A stretch of DNA of 64,000 bases from Lentilactobacillus parabuchneri DSM 5707 = NBRC 107865 (lineage in GTDB: Bacteria > Bacillota > Bacilli > Lactobacillales > Lactobacillaceae): NCBI RefSeq assembly GCF_001435315.1, contig NZ_AZGK01000002.1, forward strand, positions 76,763 through 140,762. Direction: 5' to 3'. This document shows positions 44,476 to 53,226 of the stretch, one piece after another. The notes beneath the pieces are model-generated. The model did not search any database and was not told the DNA's origin. It saw only the letters and a program-made list of their open reading frames with translations. Position 1 is the first letter of the stretch. Every line of letters starts with the position of its first letter. The position numbers and the translations under genes were made by a program.

Positions 44476-45093
44476 TTAGTTATGCACGATTCCTGGCAAC
44501 TCCTGCCCATTAGCATCAATCGCTAATCGGACCAAGATCAGCTTGCCAGAATCAATTGGGACACCGTCAATGTAGACTTCACGGTGTTGATCATCTTGGA
44601 GCCTTTTAAAGCCCTTCTTTTGAATCGTGTCGGTTAATACTTTCAGTGCTTCGCTATCCGGTGTCACGGTTCCGGTGTTCACAGTTTGAATCTCAATGCC
44701 TTCAGCCAGGTGCTCGAACTTAATTTCTCCCAAGTTAAAATCCGAAAAGTCAGTTCGGGTTAAGGCAGCATCAAAGTCCTTTTCGTTAATGAAAAGCGGT
44801 TGCTTAATCCAAATCTTAAAATCTTCACCATCACTGGTCTTTGTCCAGACCGCCTGTACCGGGTATGGCCGGTATGCTTTGAAGCCTTCAACCGGAATCC
44901 CCTTGTCAGGGCCACCGCTAATGGTCTGAGCAACTTCAGCAGCTGCCCCCGCCAGCCTCAAAAAGTTGGAGTCATCCGTATGCTTGGTCGCGTGACCTTC
45001 AGCGGTAACGTAGCTTCTCGTGGTTAAATCCACATAACTTGGTTCTGGGTTGCGGCTATACTCGTCTGGTTCAAACGTCTCCCAATTAAACAT
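44476..45093 (-). CDS. GyrI-like small-molecule-binding domain protein
   Basis: 205 residues resembling COG4832-type GyrI-like proteins: N-terminal FNWETFEPDEYSRNPEPSYVD, a VTAEGHATKHTDDSNF block, then KGIPVEGFKAYRPYPVQAVW and the C-terminal substrate-binding half. There is no HTH, so it is a stand-alone ligand-binding or hydrolase-like domain. GAGGAATCGAT precedes the ATG. It is monocistronic. Ligand unknown. Confidence 0.75.
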   Translation of the reverse strand: MFNWETFEPDEYSRNPEPSYVDLTTRSYVTAEGHATKHTDDSNFLRLAGAAAEVAQTISGGPDKGIPVEGFKAYRPYPVQAVWTKTSDGEDFKIWIKQPLFINEKDFDAALTRTDFSDFNLGEIKFEHLAEGIEIQTVNTGTVTPDSEALKVLTDTIQKKGFKRLQDDQHREVYIDGVPIDSGKLILVRLAIDANGQELPGIVHN

Positions 45094-45234
45094 ATCGATT
45101 CCTCCTCAATTTAAGTTCGCGGTAAATATAGGCTAAATTGTGGGGGAAATCAAGAAAACAGACCTTTAATTACGCCTAAAATAGCCGTGAAATTAAGTCA
45201 CGACGGACAGCGCAGATTTCAACAATGCATTTGG

Positions 45235-45262
45235 TTGCTTTCCATACCCGACCAATTATAAT
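45235..45262 (+). promoter_or_regulatory. Predicted promoter of the 3-hydroxyacyl-CoA dehydrogenase-like gene
   Basis: TTGCTT (45235-45240) and TATAAT (45257-45262) with a 16-base spacer, followed by the start codon at 45310. Confidence 0.65.
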
Positions 45263-45309
45263 TAAGGTGAATGACGAAACCGCTTTCATTTCACAAGGGG
45301 GATATTATT

Positions 45310-46203
45310 ATGACAATTAAAAACGTAACGGTTGCAGGTAGTGGTGTTTTAGGAAGCCAGATTGCCTTTCAAACCGCGTTTAAAGGGTTCAGTGTCACTG
45401 TTTATGATATTAATGAGGATGCCATCAACAAGGCAAAGGAGCGAATTAAGGGCCTTCGCCACATGTATAAGCACGATATTGCCGCAACCGACGAAGAATT
45501 TGAAGCCGGCCTATCACGAATCACTTATACTTGGGATCTTGAAGATGCTGTTAAAAACGCTGATTTAGTGATCGAAGCGATTCCGGAACGACTCGACATC
45601 AAGAAACCATTCTATGACAAGATTGGTAAGTTAGCACCAAAAGAAGCTATCTTTACCAGTAACTCATCTACGTTAGTCCCAAGTGCATTAATGGAAGATA
45701 CCGGCCGTCCGGCACAATTCTTAAACATGCATCTTGCCAACCAGGTTTGGCTGAACAATACTGCTGAAATTATGGGGTCACCAAAGACCGATCCAGCCAT
45801 CTACAAAGAAATTGTTCAATTTGCCCGTGACATTGGCATGATTCCAATTGAGTTGAAGAAGGAGCAACCTGGCTATATTCTCAACTCACTATTAATTCCA
45901 CTCCTCAGTGCTGGTGAAGGATTATGGGTAAAGGGCGTGGCTGATCCTGAAATGATTGATAAGACCTGGATGGCAGCAACTGGCGCTCCAATGGGGCCAT
46001 TTGCGATCTTGGACGTTGTTGGAATCAGAACTGCCTATAATATCACGGAAGCACAAGCCAAGGCCGGCGACTCAAACGCTCAAGTGCTTGCCGATAAATT
46101 AAAGGAATTGTTGGATCAAGGTAAGCTCGGAATGGAATCTGGCGAAGGATTCTACCACTATCCAAATCCGGCTTATAAGGATGAGAACTTTTTGAAGATT
46201 TAA
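45310..46203 (+). CDS. 3-hydroxyacyl-CoA dehydrogenase-like protein
   Basis: 297-residue NAD-dependent oxidoreductase. The Rossmann motif is VAGSGVLGSQIAFQTAFKG at the N terminus. The NAD-domain end is ADLVIEAIPERLDIK, with SNSSTLVPS and the catalytic His in FLNMHLANQVW. The C-terminal helical domain has GYILNSLLIPLLSAGEGL. ATG at 45310 follows AAGGGGGATATTATT. It lacks a fatty-acid operon context, so the true substrate may be another 3-hydroxyacid; L-gulonate or carnitine-type dehydrogenases are relatives. It stands alone. Confidence 0.85.
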   Translation: MTIKNVTVAGSGVLGSQIAFQTAFKGFSVTVYDINEDAINKAKERIKGLRHMYKHDIAATDEEFEAGLSRITYTWDLEDAVKNADLVIEAIPERLDIKKPFYDKIGKLAPKEAIFTSNSSTLVPSALMEDTGRPAQFLNMHLANQVWLNNTAEIMGSPKTDPAIYKEIVQFARDIGMIPIELKKEQPGYILNSLLIPLLSAGEGLWVKGVADPEMIDKTWMAATGAPMGPFAILDVVGIRTAYNITEAQAKAGDSNAQVLADKLKELLDQGKLGMESGEGFYHYPNPAYKDENFLKI

Positions 46204-46225
46204 ACTAATGTTCATTAGATATATG

Positions 46226-46259
46226 AAAACCATCAAGATTTGAGTCTTGATGGTTTTTA
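46226..46259. terminator. Bidirectional intrinsic terminator
   Basis: AAAACCATCAAG pairs with CTTGATGGTTTT across ATTTGAGT. Confidence 0.87.
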
Positions 46260-46330
46260 GTATGCAATCATATTTGTTATACTTCAAGTTTCATAGCTTT
46301 TGAAGCATCAAAATTCGCTGAGACAACCCC

Positions 46331-47725
46331 TTAACGTTTCTTAAACAACGTCCTAAACAAGAAGAAGTTCACAACACCAATCAACGCCATCATCGCAAAT
46401 GCCAACTGGCTTCCAGCGGCAACATTTTGAACATGGGAAAAGCTGGGGATATGAACTGACGTCATCATCGCTGCAATGATGGTCGTTCCAAGCGATCCAG
46501 CCAGCATATTTCCAGTTCCATAAATCGCGTTGGCGTCATTTTGCTCGTCACGGGACAGATGTTTCAAGCCGTATGCCATACTATTTCCAAATGCCATCGA
46601 CCGACCGGTTGCGTAAACGGTATACAAAATTGTAATCAAGACAACGGACATCTGCTGGCCCATAATCGTCATGATCAACACTGGTAACAAGAACAGGGTA
46701 TTCCCTAAATAAAGTGGCAACTTGCCACCAAAGCGATCCAGCATCCAGCCATAAATTGGTTGTCCCAACCCATTCAAGACACTACCAGGCAGCAGAATGA
46801 CCCCACCGATGAAGGCCGTTGCACCATTTACCATCTGCACGTAGCTCGGTAACATGAAATTCATTCCAATGTTTGAATATTGCAGCAAAATATAAGGCAA
46901 GAAACTAAATAAAAACACCGGGCGTTTGAAGACCGATAACTTGAACAACGCTTTGTGACTGTATTTTGATAGCCAGCCAAATGTGCAAAATAGCACTGCA
47001 CTGACGACCATATACAAGGCAAATTTAATCAGCACCCCTGGCTGACCCATGATGTTAAAGCCCATTAATAAGCTAATCATTCCAAGCGCAAGCACGCCAA
47101 AACGCAGCCAGTCAAAATCATAGTGCTGTGTCGGTGTGTACTGCTTAATAATGAAAATGCCCAAGATTAATAGGACAATGGTAACCGGAACGGTAATCCA
47201 AAAAATCATCCGCCAACTGGCAAAAGAAACCACCGAACCGCCAAAAGTAGGTCCAAGTGCCGGCGCAACCAAAACGATCAGGTTGGCCATTCCCATATAG
47301 GTTCCCAGCTTATGCGGGGGAACAACATCTAAGATAATGTTATTCATCAAGGGACCCGTTAGTCCAACACAACCGGCCTGAATCAAACGGCCCACTAAGA
47401 GCACCGGATAAGTTGGTGCCAAACCGCACATTACGTCACCGGTGATAAATAACAGTGCAGCTGAGATAAACAACTGCTTATTCGTAAATCGACGTTTTAA
47501 AAATGCCGATGTGATTGTAAGTAAGGCCACCGTGAGTAAGTATCCGGTTGTAACCCACTGGACGGTTGGCAACGAGATATTAAATTGCTTCATTAAGGTT
47601 GGAAGCGTAACGTTCATGGACGTTTCAGTCAAAACGCCCATAAATGTCATTAATGCCACAACCGTGATAACCAAAAACGGGTGTTGTTTGGCGTTATCCG
47701 TTTGACTATTAGCTGAAAAATCCAC
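46331..47725 (-). CDS. MFS drug exporter, DHA2-like (EmrB/QacA group)
   Basis: 464 residues with about 12-14 membrane segments. The antiporter motif is visible at LIVLVAPALGPTFGG (segment 5), and the early loop GRLIQAGCVGLTGPLMNNI is typical of DHA2 proteins. The start is a GTG after AGGGGGCACCAGC. It is likely a proton-driven efflux pump for toxic compounds. No TetR or MarR regulator adjoins it; the next gene upstream encodes an ASCH protein on the same strand. Confidence 0.87.
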   Translation of the reverse strand: MDFSANSQTDNAKQHPFLVITVVALMTFMGVLTETSMNVTLPTLMKQFNISLPTVQWVTTGYLLTVALLTITSAFLKRRFTNKQLFISAALLFITGDVMCGLAPTYPVLLVGRLIQAGCVGLTGPLMNNIILDVVPPHKLGTYMGMANLIVLVAPALGPTFGGSVVSFASWRMIFWITVPVTIVLLILGIFIIKQYTPTQHYDFDWLRFGVLALGMISLLMGFNIMGQPGVLIKFALYMVVSAVLFCTFGWLSKYSHKALFKLSVFKRPVFLFSFLPYILLQYSNIGMNFMLPSYVQMVNGATAFIGGVILLPGSVLNGLGQPIYGWMLDRFGGKLPLYLGNTLFLLPVLIMTIMGQQMSVVLITILYTVYATGRSMAFGNSMAYGLKHLSRDEQNDANAIYGTGNMLAGSLGTTIIAAMMTSVHIPSFSHVQNVAAGSQLAFAMMALIGVVNFFLFRTLFKKR

Positions 47726-47802
47726 GCTGGTGCCCCCTGAATATTAGTTAGTCGAATTTACCTGCAACTAACATACTACCATTTACAGTGGGGCCCACAC
47801 AA

Positions 47803-48270
47803 TTAAATTTTTGGAGTATCAATGACCTCAAATAGCTCACAAATACAAGGGCTTTCTAGTGAAAATGTTTTCCCATGAATTTTTGCCTGCTTGCGGAAAA
47901 GTTGCTTATGCAGTTGCCGCCAGTATTTGAGTGAGCGATTCCCTTCGCCCTCGAGAAATGCGTGTTCTGAAGACACCCATTTAAACGGCACGATTTCAAC
48001 GACTTTCAATTGAATGATGCAGGCCGGATCGCCATTTTGTTTGAGCACCATGCGGTAATCGCCCGCGGTGGGTACCACCTGATCTGCGTCGTAGAAGTTA
48101 AACCAAGAACTATAAGCAGTCTTTTGTCCTTTAACCACCATTTCAGCTAACATATCACTAGAGTTGGGACGATCAGAAAACGCCCAAGTATCGAAATTGG
48201 CATGATTGATGTTGTTTCGACGCATAAAATCTTCCCAGTATTCAGTTGCATCCATTTTTAAAACATCCAT
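47803..48270 (-). CDS. ASCH domain protein
   Basis: 155-residue soluble protein of the ASCH superfamily (PUA-like fold), thought to bind RNA or nucleoside substrates. Characteristic blocks are DMLAEMVVKGQKTAYSSWF, GDYRMVLKQNGDPACIIQL and SSEHAFLEGEGNRSLKYWRQ. ATG follows TGGAGGAATCTAA. It stands 78 bases upstream of the MFS gene and may be co-transcribed. Function not established. Confidence 0.88.
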   Translation of the reverse strand: MDVLKMDATEYWEDFMRRNNINHANFDTWAFSDRPNSSDMLAEMVVKGQKTAYSSWFNFYDADQVVPTAGDYRMVLKQNGDPACIIQLKVVEIVPFKWVSSEHAFLEGEGNRSLKYWRQLHKQLFRKQAKIHGKTFSLESPCICELFEVIDTPKI

Positions 48271-48364
48271 TTAGATTCCTCCATTCATTTTTAAATGATG
48301 GTAAGAGTTTAACTTGAAGACCTTAAGTGAAGCTTATATGGCATCGCGGGTTCATACTTGCACA

Positions 48365-48404
48365 CAAAAAGACCGGGGCAAAATCATTTGTTTTGCTCCG
48401 GTCT
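48365..48404 (-). terminator. Terminator of the aminotransferase operon
   Basis: GACCGGGGCAAAA pairs with TTTTGCTCCGGTC (one mismatch). On the minus strand it is followed by TTTTT. Confidence 0.85.
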
Positions 48405-48585
48405 CTTCGAATTTCATTTCATCATAATCTCAAATTTCTTCTATAATACATTCTATTTGGCGTGCTATGTGTCAGGATTTACCTGCAGGTCGACTGAGTG
48501 TCGCCAATATGTGGGTGGTACTTCTGAGTTGGTCCATTTTATTGATATAAATGCTGGTATCAACCCCCTTATCGGATGCGTTAAA
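48405..48585. other. Intergenic stretch downstream of the aminotransferase gene
   Basis: No gene supported on either strand. It carries CCTGCAGGTCGACT (48482-48495), which equals a common cloning-vector polylinker segment but may be chance. Confidence 0.4.
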
Positions 48586-49794
48586 TTAACGGACACCGGA
48601 AGTTTCCGTTTGCGCAATGGTTTCCTTAATCGCGCTTCCCAATCGTTCGATGCCGGTCTGAATTTGATCTTCGGACATGTTGGAGTAGTTTAATCTAAAG
48701 GTGCCAGGCGTAACCTTGTCCGGGTAAAACGGCTCGCCGGGAACAAAGGCAACGTTGTGCTTGATGCAGGTATTAAATAACTCGATGGTATCGACATCGC
48801 CAGGTACTTCCACCCAAATGAATAAGCCGCCTTCTGGATGACTGTAGTTGACGCCAGCTGGGAAATACTTCTCAATGGCTGCCATCATAACGTTTTCACG
48901 CTTTCGATAAACCTTCTTGATTTTGTTCACATGTTCGTCAATGTCATATTCTTCCATGAATTTGGCGACAATGTGTTGGGTTAAGTTATCAGAATGAACA
49001 TCGGCAGATTGCTTCATCACGCTATATTTTGGCATTAAGTCCTTATTCATCACAATCCAACCTAATCTCAAGCCGGGTGCTAAAATTTTCGAGAAGGTGC
49101 TGAGGTAGATAACCCGCTCCTGCTTATCATAAAATTTAACAGGTTCAATATCATCGCCGGCAAAGCGGATGGCACCGTACGGGTCATCTTCCATAATCAT
49201 GATGTCGTACTTATTGGCAATTTCAATCATCTTCTCACGACGCTCCGCTGACATGGTGCGTCCAGTCGGGTTCTGGAAATTCGGAATCGTGTAAATGAAC
49301 TTCGTGTTGGGATTATCGGAAACAGCTTTTTCCAACTGGTCCATCTTCATGCCGTCTTCATCCATTTCAACGCCAACAATGTGGGCACCATAGCTTCTAA
49401 ATACATCTAAGGCGCACAGGTAGGTCGGCTTTTCGACAATCACCGTATCACCAGGATTAACAAACATTTTAGCGGTGATGTCGATCGACTGTTGTGAACC
49501 AGTGGTAATCATGATGTTATCAACGGTTGCTTGAATTCCCTGCTTATTCATTCGGTTTGCGATTTGTTCGCGTAAAGCTGGATAGCCGATCGCTGACGCA
49601 TACTGTAATGCGGAACGACCACTTTCATCGAAAACTTCATTGGTCACTTTTTTTAAAGCGTCAATCGGAAATAACTCTGGTGCTGGTAAGCCGCCAGCAA
49701 AGGAAATAATGTCTGGACTGCCAGCCACTTTTAAAATATCCCCGACTGGATCACTGTCATTTGTTGGAACACGTTTCGAAAACTGGAAACTCAT
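48586..49794 (-). CDS. PLP-dependent aminotransferase, class I/II (aromatic/branched-chain or 2-aminoadipate type)
   Basis: 402 residues, fold type I. Blocks are ISFAGGLPAPELFP, TTGSQQSIDITAKMF, FIYTIPNFQNPTGRTMS, MIMEDDPYGAIRF and the PLP lysine in YLSTFSKILAPGLRLGW. The closest pattern is the LysN/AraT-like group that lacks the MocR HTH. It overlaps the upstream PanE-like gene by four bases. Together they convert amino acids to 2-oxoacids and then D-hydroxyacids, or the reverse, under T-box control. Specificity is uncertain. Confidence 0.88.
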   Translation of the reverse strand: MSFQFSKRVPTNDSDPVGDILKVAGSPDIISFAGGLPAPELFPIDALKKVTNEVFDESGRSALQYASAIGYPALREQIANRMNKQGIQATVDNIMITTGSQQSIDITAKMFVNPGDTVIVEKPTYLCALDVFRSYGAHIVGVEMDEDGMKMDQLEKAVSDNPNTKFIYTIPNFQNPTGRTMSAERREKMIEIANKYDIMIMEDDPYGAIRFAGDDIEPVKFYDKQERVIYLSTFSKILAPGLRLGWIVMNKDLMPKYSVMKQSADVHSDNLTQHIVAKFMEEYDIDEHVNKIKKVYRKRENVMMAAIEKYFPAGVNYSHPEGGLFIWVEVPGDVDTIELFNTCIKHNVAFVPGEPFYPDKVTPGTFRLNYSNMSEDQIQTGIERLGSAIKETIAQTETSGVR

Positions 49795-50807
49795 ACGCGG
49801 ACACCTGCTTTCTTTGAATCGTTCTGTTGATCTGCAACGTTGGTTTGTGGTTGGTGATACTTACGCATCATTTCGGCCATGTGGACTTCTTGGACCACGA
49901 ATTCGTGGGTGCGGCAAACATAATCATGCTCACGGCCAATTTTGGCAATGTAGCCGTTAATATAATCAACTTCGGTTGGTCGACCTTTCGAAAAGTCCTG
50001 ATACATTGATGGATAATGATATTTGTAATCCTGGCTGACGGTAATGACGGAATCAACCTGTTCTTGTCGAGTTGCGATTAAGTAAATCCCAGCCCGTTCA
50101 CAAGCATCGTAGGCTTCATCGAATAATTGCCGAGACATTTTGCGAACACCCGGATACTCAATGAATTGGCCCATTTGCATTTCAAACATTGTGCATAATG
50201 TGTTGGTTACGGCGTTGAACACCACCTTCGACATACACATGCCCATCCATTCATCGGCGAATACTGGTCCTAACTTGGCCTTGGTAAAATCATCAAAGAT
50301 CGCTTGGGTCTTTTCGTCCGGCTTTTCGTTGTTATAACGCGCCATATGCATGACTTCATCACCCTCAGCCCCCATAAAATCAACATCAGCGGGACCATCC
50401 ATTCGAGTGGCGATCATTGCAGTTCCACAAATAATATTTGCCTTTGGGAAGTAATTGGCAATCTTCTCAAAGTGTCCCATCCCATTCATTGCGGAGAAGA
50501 CATACTGGTCATCATGGAAAATTCCGGCTTTATTGTCGCGCTCTAATTCTTCAGCTAACTGCATCTGCTTTTTAAAGACAATCCAAACATCTGGATGTCC
50601 TTTATATTCTTCTGGATAGTAGATGTTGACGGGAACGATTCTGCGGTTTGCGTGATCACGGGCAACTGAAACGCCGCCTTGTTCGCGGATCTTTTCAACA
50701 TTCGGCTCCCAAGTATCGATAAAATCAACATCGACTCCGGCATTTTCCTGTAACATTACGCCATACCTTACTCCCATTGCTCCTGCGCCAATAATACCGT
50801 ACTTCAT
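49791..50807 (-). CDS. PanE/ApbA-family 2-oxoacid reductase (ketopantoate reductase-like)
   Basis: 338 residues. N-terminal Rossmann motif MKYGIIGAGAMGVRYG; the C-terminal helical domain carries SKVVFNAVTNTLCTMFE as in PanE. In Lactococcus a PanE-like enzyme acts as D-2-hydroxyisocaproate dehydrogenase, and linkage to an aminotransferase suggests that role more than pantoate synthesis. ATG at 50807 follows AAAAGGAGTGGTCGTT; an in-frame GTG at 50816 lies on the ribosome binding site. First gene after a T-box leader. Confidence 0.85.
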   Translation of the reverse strand: MKYGIIGAGAMGVRYGVMLQENAGVDVDFIDTWEPNVEKIREQGGVSVARDHANRRIVPVNIYYPEEYKGHPDVWIVFKKQMQLAEELERDNKAGIFHDDQYVFSAMNGMGHFEKIANYFPKANIICGTAMIATRMDGPADVDFMGAEGDEVMHMARYNNEKPDEKTQAIFDDFTKAKLGPVFADEWMGMCMSKVVFNAVTNTLCTMFEMQMGQFIEYPGVRKMSRQLFDEAYDACERAGIYLIATRQEQVDSVITVSQDYKYHYPSMYQDFSKGRPTEVDYINGYIAKIGREHDYVCRTHEFVVQEVHMAEMMRKYHQPQTNVADQQNDSKKAGVRV

Positions 50808-50842
50808 AACGACCACTCCTTTTTATTTTTATTCATCCGACT

Positions 50843-51118
50843 AAAAAAACGCCCCTTGGTTATAAAAACCAAAGGACGTTAAGTTAACGTGGTACCACCT
50901 TAATTTGAGTCATCTTCACAAACAACTCCTCGAAGCGTACGGGAAAATATTCCGATACGCCGGCACGTTAATGGGTACTACCATCTCACCTCGAAAAGTG
51001 AACTTATCGGGTTCAATCTTTTAATTCGTAGTTTTAATGCCCTCACACCATCCAGGCACTCTCTTTGTAAAGCTAAGAATCGACTCCATTGGACCAAATC
51101 AATTAGTCGTATTTAGAT
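50843..51118 (-). promoter_or_regulatory. T-box leader of the PanE-like/aminotransferase operon
   Basis: On the minus strand: base helix GGTCCAAT/ATTGAACC, a distal arm AGTGCC/GGGCATT with GGATGGTG, the T-box TTAAGGTGGTACCACGTTAAC, and a terminator AACGTCCTTTGGTT/AACCAAGGGGCGTT followed by seven T. The specifier lies in GAATTAAAAG. I cannot assign the codon with confidence; TTA (Leu) is one reading. Loop-E elements are degenerate. Confidence 0.88.
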
Positions 51119-51302
51119 GTTGCATGAACTATAGCTCATGTTTGACGGATGTGTCAACAACTTTTTTTGAATTTAATTAGACCAATCTCATCAAAATGCC
51201 ATTTTATCAAGGGGTTTGGCATTTTAAAATAATTTTATTTTCAATCCATCGTTGATTTCGGGTATACTCGAGATAACAAATGATTTGAAAGAGGTAAACT
51301 CA

Positions 51303-51482
51303 ATGCGTGCAATAATTGGAATTGCTGGATTAATCTCAATGGCAATGTGTATTGGAGCAGTCATTTTCTTAATTATGGGAAATCGAACAGTCGCGGTCCC
51401 ACTCGTTTCGGTCGGTCTCGTTATTTTGATTGTGAGTTATGGTGCTGCAACCTACATTTCGCATAATGACAAGGGAAGATAA
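51303..51482 (+). CDS. Small hypothetical membrane protein
   Basis: 59 residues from the ATG at 51303 (AAAGAGGTAAACTCA upstream), with two hydrophobic segments (about 2-24 and 28-50) and a polar tail SHNDKGR. No family recognised. It lies 43 bases before the GNAT gene on the same strand and may share its transcript. Confidence 0.6.
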   Translation: MRAIIGIAGLISMAMCIGAVIFLIMGNRTVAVPLVSVGLVILIVSYGAATYISHNDKGR

Positions 51483-51525
51483 ATTGCGGTTTTTTACATA
51501 ATCTGACATGTAAAGAAGGGTGCAT

Positions 51526-52050
51526 ATGCTACTAATTAGGACCATTCGCCAAAGTGACTACTCAGATGTCAGCGATTTAATCAGACTGGCATTTTCCAAA
51601 ACACAAAACGGCTATCGAAATGAGGCAGCGATCGTCGATAAGGTCCGGGAAGATCCCACTTACAACAAACGTTTAGAAGTTGTCGCCGAAAATAATAACA
51701 GGATCATTGGCCACGGATTGCTTAGCGAAATCCAAGTTATCAACGCCAATTCCTCATCAACCGGGCTTTGCTTAGCACCGTTATCTGTGTCCCCGGAATT
51801 CCAAAAAAACGGGGTCGGCACTGCCATCATCAACGAACTTGATAACCGAGCGATTCGTTTAGGCTATAAGTTTATCGTCGTAACCGGCTGGCCTGAGTAC
51901 TATCCACGCTTCGGCTACCAAAAAGCAAGTCGCTTTGGAATCAAATCACCATTTCCTGTACCGGATGAGGTCTTCATGGTGAAGCCACTGGTAAAAGACG
52001 GCCTTAGCGGTGTTTCGGGAACCGTCAAGTATCTGGAAGCATTTAACTAA
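51526..52050 (+). CDS. GNAT family N-acetyltransferase (YhbS-like)
   Basis: 174 residues with the GNAT fold: N-terminal IRTIRQSDYSDVSDLIRLAF, the acetyl-CoA-binding part LAPLSVSPEFQKNGVGTAIINEL (Q/R-x-x-G-x-G/A loop) and GYKFIVVTGWPEYYPRFGYQ, as in YhbS-like members. Acceptor unknown. GAAGGGTGCAT precedes ATG 51526; the in-frame GTG at 51520 overlaps that site. It ends at a strong terminator. Confidence 0.88.
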   Translation: MLLIRTIRQSDYSDVSDLIRLAFSKTQNGYRNEAAIVDKVREDPTYNKRLEVVAENNNRIIGHGLLSEIQVINANSSSTGLCLAPLSVSPEFQKNGVGTAIINELDNRAIRLGYKFIVVTGWPEYYPRFGYQKASRFGIKSPFPVPDEVFMVKPLVKDGLSGVSGTVKYLEAFN

Positions 52051-52082
52051 CGCTTATCGAGTAGCAAAGTAATATCAAAACT

Positions 52083-52132
52083 AAAGGGGCTGGAAGCTAA
52101 GCATAACTTGCTTACGTTTCCAGCCCTTTTTG
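52083..52132 (+). terminator. Intrinsic terminator of the GNAT gene
   Basis: AAAGGGGCTGGAA and TTCCAGCCCTTTTT form the stem, with an inner TAAGC/GCTTA helix. Confidence 0.88.
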
Positions 52133-52153
52133 AATACGGCCGGTCATATCTGC

Positions 52154-53101
52154 TTAGTTGAGCGCATCCCGTACTTCTCGAATGTCATTGGGAGTTGTTC
52201 GACAGCAGCCACCAATGATCGTTGCCCCGGCATTGAGCCATTTCGGTGCCAAATCTGAGAATGATTGCGAACTTGGATCGGGTTTCCACTTTTTGGTTTC
52301 CGGATTATAAATGTCGCCGTTATTCGGGTAAACAACAATCGGCTTTTCAGTGACTGACCGGATGGTTTTGACCGCTTCTTCGATATTTTCCATTCGGGTA
52401 CAGTTCACCCCAATCGCCGTAATCTGTGGATAATCATTGAAGTAAGCGACGGCTTCCTCTAATGGGGTTCCATCACATAAATGCTTTGCATCTTTAACAC
52501 TAAAGGACAGCCAGCCCGTTCGATTCGCAAACTTGGTTTCCAACAGGTTTGCGATTGCTTTTGCTTCTTCAAAGTTCGGTTGGGTTTCAAATGCAAACAG
52601 ATCAATTCCGGCGGCGTCTAATAATCGCATTCGCGGTTCGTGGAATTCGAGATATTCACCCTCTGAAAGATCATAATCTCCCGTATACTCGCTTCCATCA
52701 GCTAGATACGCCCCAAATGGGCCAACACTTCCGGCAATTAACGGATATTTCGCCCGCTTTTGCCGTTCCTGAGTCGACAAGTTCGAATAGAATTCTGTCC
52801 TGACTTCTTGCGCAAGTTTCACGGCATTGGTCACCATTTTGCTGGCCTGATGAGGTGTGAAGCCGATTTGCTGGAATGAATCGAGGTTCGCTTGATACGT
52901 ATTGGTAATCGCCACATCGGCACCAGCTTCAAAATACGAGCGGTGAACATCTTTGACTGCCTGTGGGTGATTAATCAGTGCGGCCGCCGACCATAATTGG
53001 CTGTCCGTATTCACCCCACGCTTTTCAAGCTCAGTTGCCATTGCGCCATCCAGCACCAAAGCTTTTTGATTTTCTAAATCTTTTTTGAGTAAATCAGGCA
53101 T
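52154..53101 (-). CDS. mmuM: Homocysteine S-methyltransferase
   Basis: 315 residues from the ATG at 53101 (TTGGAGGTTTTCGAT upstream). Transfers the methyl group of S-methylmethionine (or SAM) to homocysteine. The N terminus LVLDGAMATELEKRG, GADVAITNTYQAN and the zinc cysteines in AIGVNCTRM and IIGGCCRTTPNDI match MmuM. Divergent from mmuP, its transporter partner, across a 125-base intergenic region. It forms one of two methionine-making routes in the window, the other being T-box-controlled. Confidence 0.95.
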   Translation of the reverse strand: MPDLLKKDLENQKALVLDGAMATELEKRGVNTDSQLWSAAALINHPQAVKDVHRSYFEAGADVAITNTYQANLDSFQQIGFTPHQASKMVTNAVKLAQEVRTEFYSNLSTQERQKRAKYPLIAGSVGPFGAYLADGSEYTGDYDLSEGEYLEFHEPRMRLLDAAGIDLFAFETQPNFEEAKAIANLLETKFANRTGWLSFSVKDAKHLCDGTPLEEAVAYFNDYPQITAIGVNCTRMENIEEAVKTIRSVTEKPIVVYPNNGDIYNPETKKWKPDPSSQSFSDLAPKWLNAGATIIGGCCRTTPNDIREVRDALN

Positions 53102-53226
53102 ATCGAAAACCTCCAACTGATCAATTTTTTCTTGAATATTATCTTCATTTGATGCACTCTATTAACTATGAGACTTTACTCATTTTATTCTTATCAAATT
53201 AAAAGTGCAATATTGGAGGGAAATTG

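Noticed and set aside
48482-48495. CCTGCAGGTCGACT, identical to part of a common plasmid polylinker
   Set aside because: Considered as vector contamination, but the bases on both sides do not continue the polylinker and the surrounding sequence is ordinary, so chance is more likely. Read-level inspection would settle it.
48358-48693. 111-codon ORF on the plus strand
   Set aside because: It covers a terminator hairpin and the 3' end of the aminotransferase gene, with no ribosome binding site or recognisable domain.
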